A stretch of DNA of 64,000 nt from Siphonodentalium dalli (Eukaryota > Mollusca > Scaphopoda > Gadilida > Siphonodentaliidae): NCBI GenBank assembly GCA_032622095.1, contig CP136068.1, forward strand, positions 135,105,989-135,169,988. Reading direction: 5' to 3'. The position numbers and the translations under genes were made by a program. Below the pieces are notes generated by a model. It searched no databases. It was not told where the DNA came from and saw only the letters and a list, made by a program, of their open reading frames with translations. Each line of letters opens with the position of its first letter. Within the stretch, counting starts at the first letter, position 1. This document shows, piece by piece, positions 62,217-64,000 of the stretch.

Positions 62217-62660
62217 TTGATACCTGACCGACATATAAATGTTTAATAACTGTAATTTGGTCAAGCTATTTTCTATATGAACATCACTATGTAATTTTTA
62301 GTAGATGGCAAGAAATTTCTATAGCAGAATGACTCCGTTTTTTTTTTCAGCCTTTTGTTATGGACATCTTGGGGTGAATTTTGTGATAATTGACTTATTC
62401 CTCTTGACAATTCTGCACTGGCCCTGATATAATAGGTGACCTATATCTCAATATTTAGTTTTTTTCTGACAGTTAATTGACCAACATATGAATGTTTAAT
62501 GACTGTAATTTGGTCATGCTATTTTCTATATGAACATTACTTAGTCATTGTGAGTAGATAGCAAGAAATTTCTTTGGCAGAATGACTCAGGTCTTTTAGT
62601 CTTTTGTTATGGCCCTGATTTAGGTGACCTATATTTCAATATTTAGATTTTTTCGAACAG
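62217..62660. repeat. Two diverged tandem copies of a segment of about 255 bp
   Basis: GACCGACATATAAATGTTTA and GACCAACATATGAATGTTTA start matching tracts that include TTTGGTCAAGCTATTTTCTA, GCAAGAAATTTCT, CAGAATGACTC, TTTTGTTATGG and GGTGACCTATAT.TCAATATT. The second copy is shorter. Confidence 0.75.
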
Positions 62661-62687
62661 TTAATACCTCTTCTTTATCTATATTGT

Positions 62688-63308
62688 TATACCCCCACTT
62701 TCGAAGAAAATGGGGGGTATACTGGATTGACTGCGTCCGTCCGTCCGTCACGCTTTCTCCGTCCTTTGAGCCGTCCGTCCGTCCGTCCGTCCGACCTCAT
62801 AACTCGAACAACTATGAACCGATTTCAATAATATTTTGTATGCAATCTCCTTAGGACGGTCTCTCCGCATGATGCTAATTGCGGTTCGGTCCGACTTTTT
62901 TTTTTCAAGTTACGCCTCTTTTTCGACTTATTTTGACTTAGAAAATTCTGTCCGACTTAATAACTTTAACAAATATGAACCGATTTCAATAATTTTTGGT
63001 ATACATGCTTCTCACAATACCCTCTCTACATGATGCGGCTAGGGATTGGCTCAGACTGTTTTTCGTAATATTACACCTCATTTTCGACTTATTTTGACTT
63101 AGAAAATTCTGTCTGACTTAATAACTTTAACAAATATGAACCGATTTGAATAATTTTTTCTGTACAAGCTTCTTGTGACACCATATCGATATTATTAGTC
63201 CGAATTTTTCTTTAAAGTTTTAAAAATCTTTTTGGTTGAGTTTACGGATAATGCGGGTTGAATTTGCCACGGTGGGGGTATGCTAGCACTCGAGTGCACA
63301 CCTCTTGT
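62688..63308. mobile_element. Helentron-associated-like element R3
   Basis: TATACCCCCACTTTCGAAG .. GTGGGGGTAT, perfect hairpin GCACTC/GAGTGC, end ACACCTCTTGT, lying between T62687 and T63309. A GTCCGTCCGTCCGTCC run near 62773. Three core units start at AACTCGAACAAC, AACTTTAACAAATATGAACC (about 62962) and again (about 63124). Frames at 62624-62854 and 62836-63033 are translations of this repeat. Confidence 0.72.
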
Positions 63309-63309
63309 T

Positions 63310-63602
63310 GCAATTGTTTGTTCAACATTGCATTGTGGTCATAATCTAATGTTTTTGGGCTGAGACTGTTGGTACATATACCAACTCAGCAAGGATAATG
63401 TGACACTAACAGTTCTGAGTTTTCAAGAGTGTATCAGTATCCGCTGTATATTTTTAGGCCCTGAGAATGTATGTGACTTTAGCGACGGAATTTGTTGAAT
63501 TTTCCATTGTATATTCCAGAATGATGAATGAATAATGCTGCAGGGTCATCCTGGTAGTGATTTTGTTAAATTTTCCACTATATATTATGGAATTTACAGG
63601 CC
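63310..63602. other. No gene seen
   Basis: Nothing beyond GTTAAATTTTCCA.T.TATATT repeats near 63490 and 63570. Confidence 0.4.
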
Positions 63603-63606
63603 TTAA

Positions 63607-64000
63607 CCCTTTCATGACGGGAGCTGCACTGGTGCAGCATTAAATATCTTGTGCCCATACATTCTCTGATATATGCGAGTCACCCATAGGGAGCCTCGCA
63701 TATATATTAAGAGAATGCACTGGCTTACAAAGTCACGGTAAATATTGTTAGGTCAATGCATTCTCTAGGGGTGATAGGAAGACAGTCAGTCATGACTATA
63801 TCACCCCTAATAATATACATGTATAGTCTATTAATAATATATTTATTTGTAATTGTACTTTCCATGTGTGTATAATGTAAATAAAATTATCCTATCCTAT
63901 CCTATATATGCGTGACTCCCTATGAGAGACTCGCATATATAAGAGAAAGCATTGGCACAGGGTTTTAGCAAATTTTCAGGAAGCTCCAGTCATGGAAGGG
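63607..64000. mobile_element. Family D MITE, copy 15, interrupted, reaching the window edge
   Basis: TTAA (63603-63606) CCCTTTCATGACGGGAGCTG .. hairpin 1 .. linker .. half of hairpin 2, then a 139-bp foreign piece, then the rest of hairpin 2 and GCTCCAGTCATGGAAGGG at the last base. The right TTAA would be just outside. Confidence 0.85.
63767..63905 (+). mobile_element. Probable 3' end of a non-LTR retrotransposon, inserted in D15
   Basis: AGGGGTGATAGG .. ATATCACCCCT forms a small inverted pair at the left. The piece ends ATGTAAATAAAATT followed by ATCCT pentamers. An AATAAA signal with a short tandem-repeat tail and severe 5' truncation suits a CR1/L2-like LINE end. The family is not verified. 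Confidence 0.5.

Overview
The window reads as non-coding DNA from a eukaryote with an AT-rich genome (about one third G+C by eye). It is most likely a marine invertebrate, and the best guess is a mollusc or other lophotrochozoan. That guess rests on three Helentron-associated-like elements carrying GTCC/CCGT microsatellite and about 170-bp core repeats, a type well known from bivalves, and on the density of miniature inverted-repeat transposons. No gene can be named. No rRNA, complete tRNA, operon, CRISPR array or prokaryotic feature is present. Nearly all longer reading frames are translations of palindromic mobile elements. A few minus-strand stretches may be exons: 1-278, 41170-41373, 55209-55400, and a duplicated segment near 51.7 and 52.6 kb.

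Most of the window is built from a handful of element families, often nested. Family A (13 copies, about 390 bp, ends CCCTTTACCCAACA), C (11 copies, ends CCCTTTGAGTGCCAGG or CCCTTTCAGTGCCAAG), D (15 copies, ends CCCTTTCATGACGGGAGC), H (8 copies, ends CCCTTTCTATACTAAAT) and L (1 copy, ends CCTCTTCRCTGCTA) are all bounded by TTAA, as piggyBac-type elements are. A, C and D share one 67-nt near-perfect hairpin cassette although their ends differ. Family B (18 copies, about 210 bp) has ends CAGTAATGCCCTAAATAATC flanked by TA, as Tc1/mariner/pogo-type elements do, and folds into one long hairpin. Family E (15 copies) has ends CAAGCCTTGAAATAG and, in several copies, exact 8-bp target duplications, as hAT elements do. 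Family G has ends CTCTTGRGYKCC. The R elements look like Helentron-associated elements inserted between two T residues. Families M, S (PIF/Harbinger-like, TTA duplication), a separate hAT MITE and several unclassified repeats fill in the rest.

Layout: 0-5 kb holds a possible exon end, low-copy repeats, two B copies and a 1.7-kb G element with a transposase-like N-terminal remnant. 5-9.7 kb is a nested block in which repeat J contains B (containing A) and L (containing A), with an uninterrupted J paralogue nearby. 9.7-12.2 kb is a 65-copy 35-bp minisatellite sitting inside G-type ends. 13-18 kb holds H with nested C and Harbinger-like elements, G elements, and a C element split by R1. 19-31 kb alternates D, B, H, A, E and C copies with a 550-bp triplication at 28.8-30.7 kb and a single-copy, E-box-rich stretch near 20.3 kb. 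31-41 kb holds D, E, A and C copies, a 157-bp near-perfect hairpin at 37.4 kb and a 0.57-kb duplication at 39.7-40.8 kb. 41-50 kb holds a possible first exon and two M elements carrying nested C and B. 50-64 kb holds C, D, E and B copies, R2, R3, repeat P, a GC-rich 1.75-kb element and a probable LINE 3' end.

There is no metabolic or operon logic to describe. The window is mainly an insertion history. Filled and empty sites inside the same 64 kb define the target sites of several families directly.
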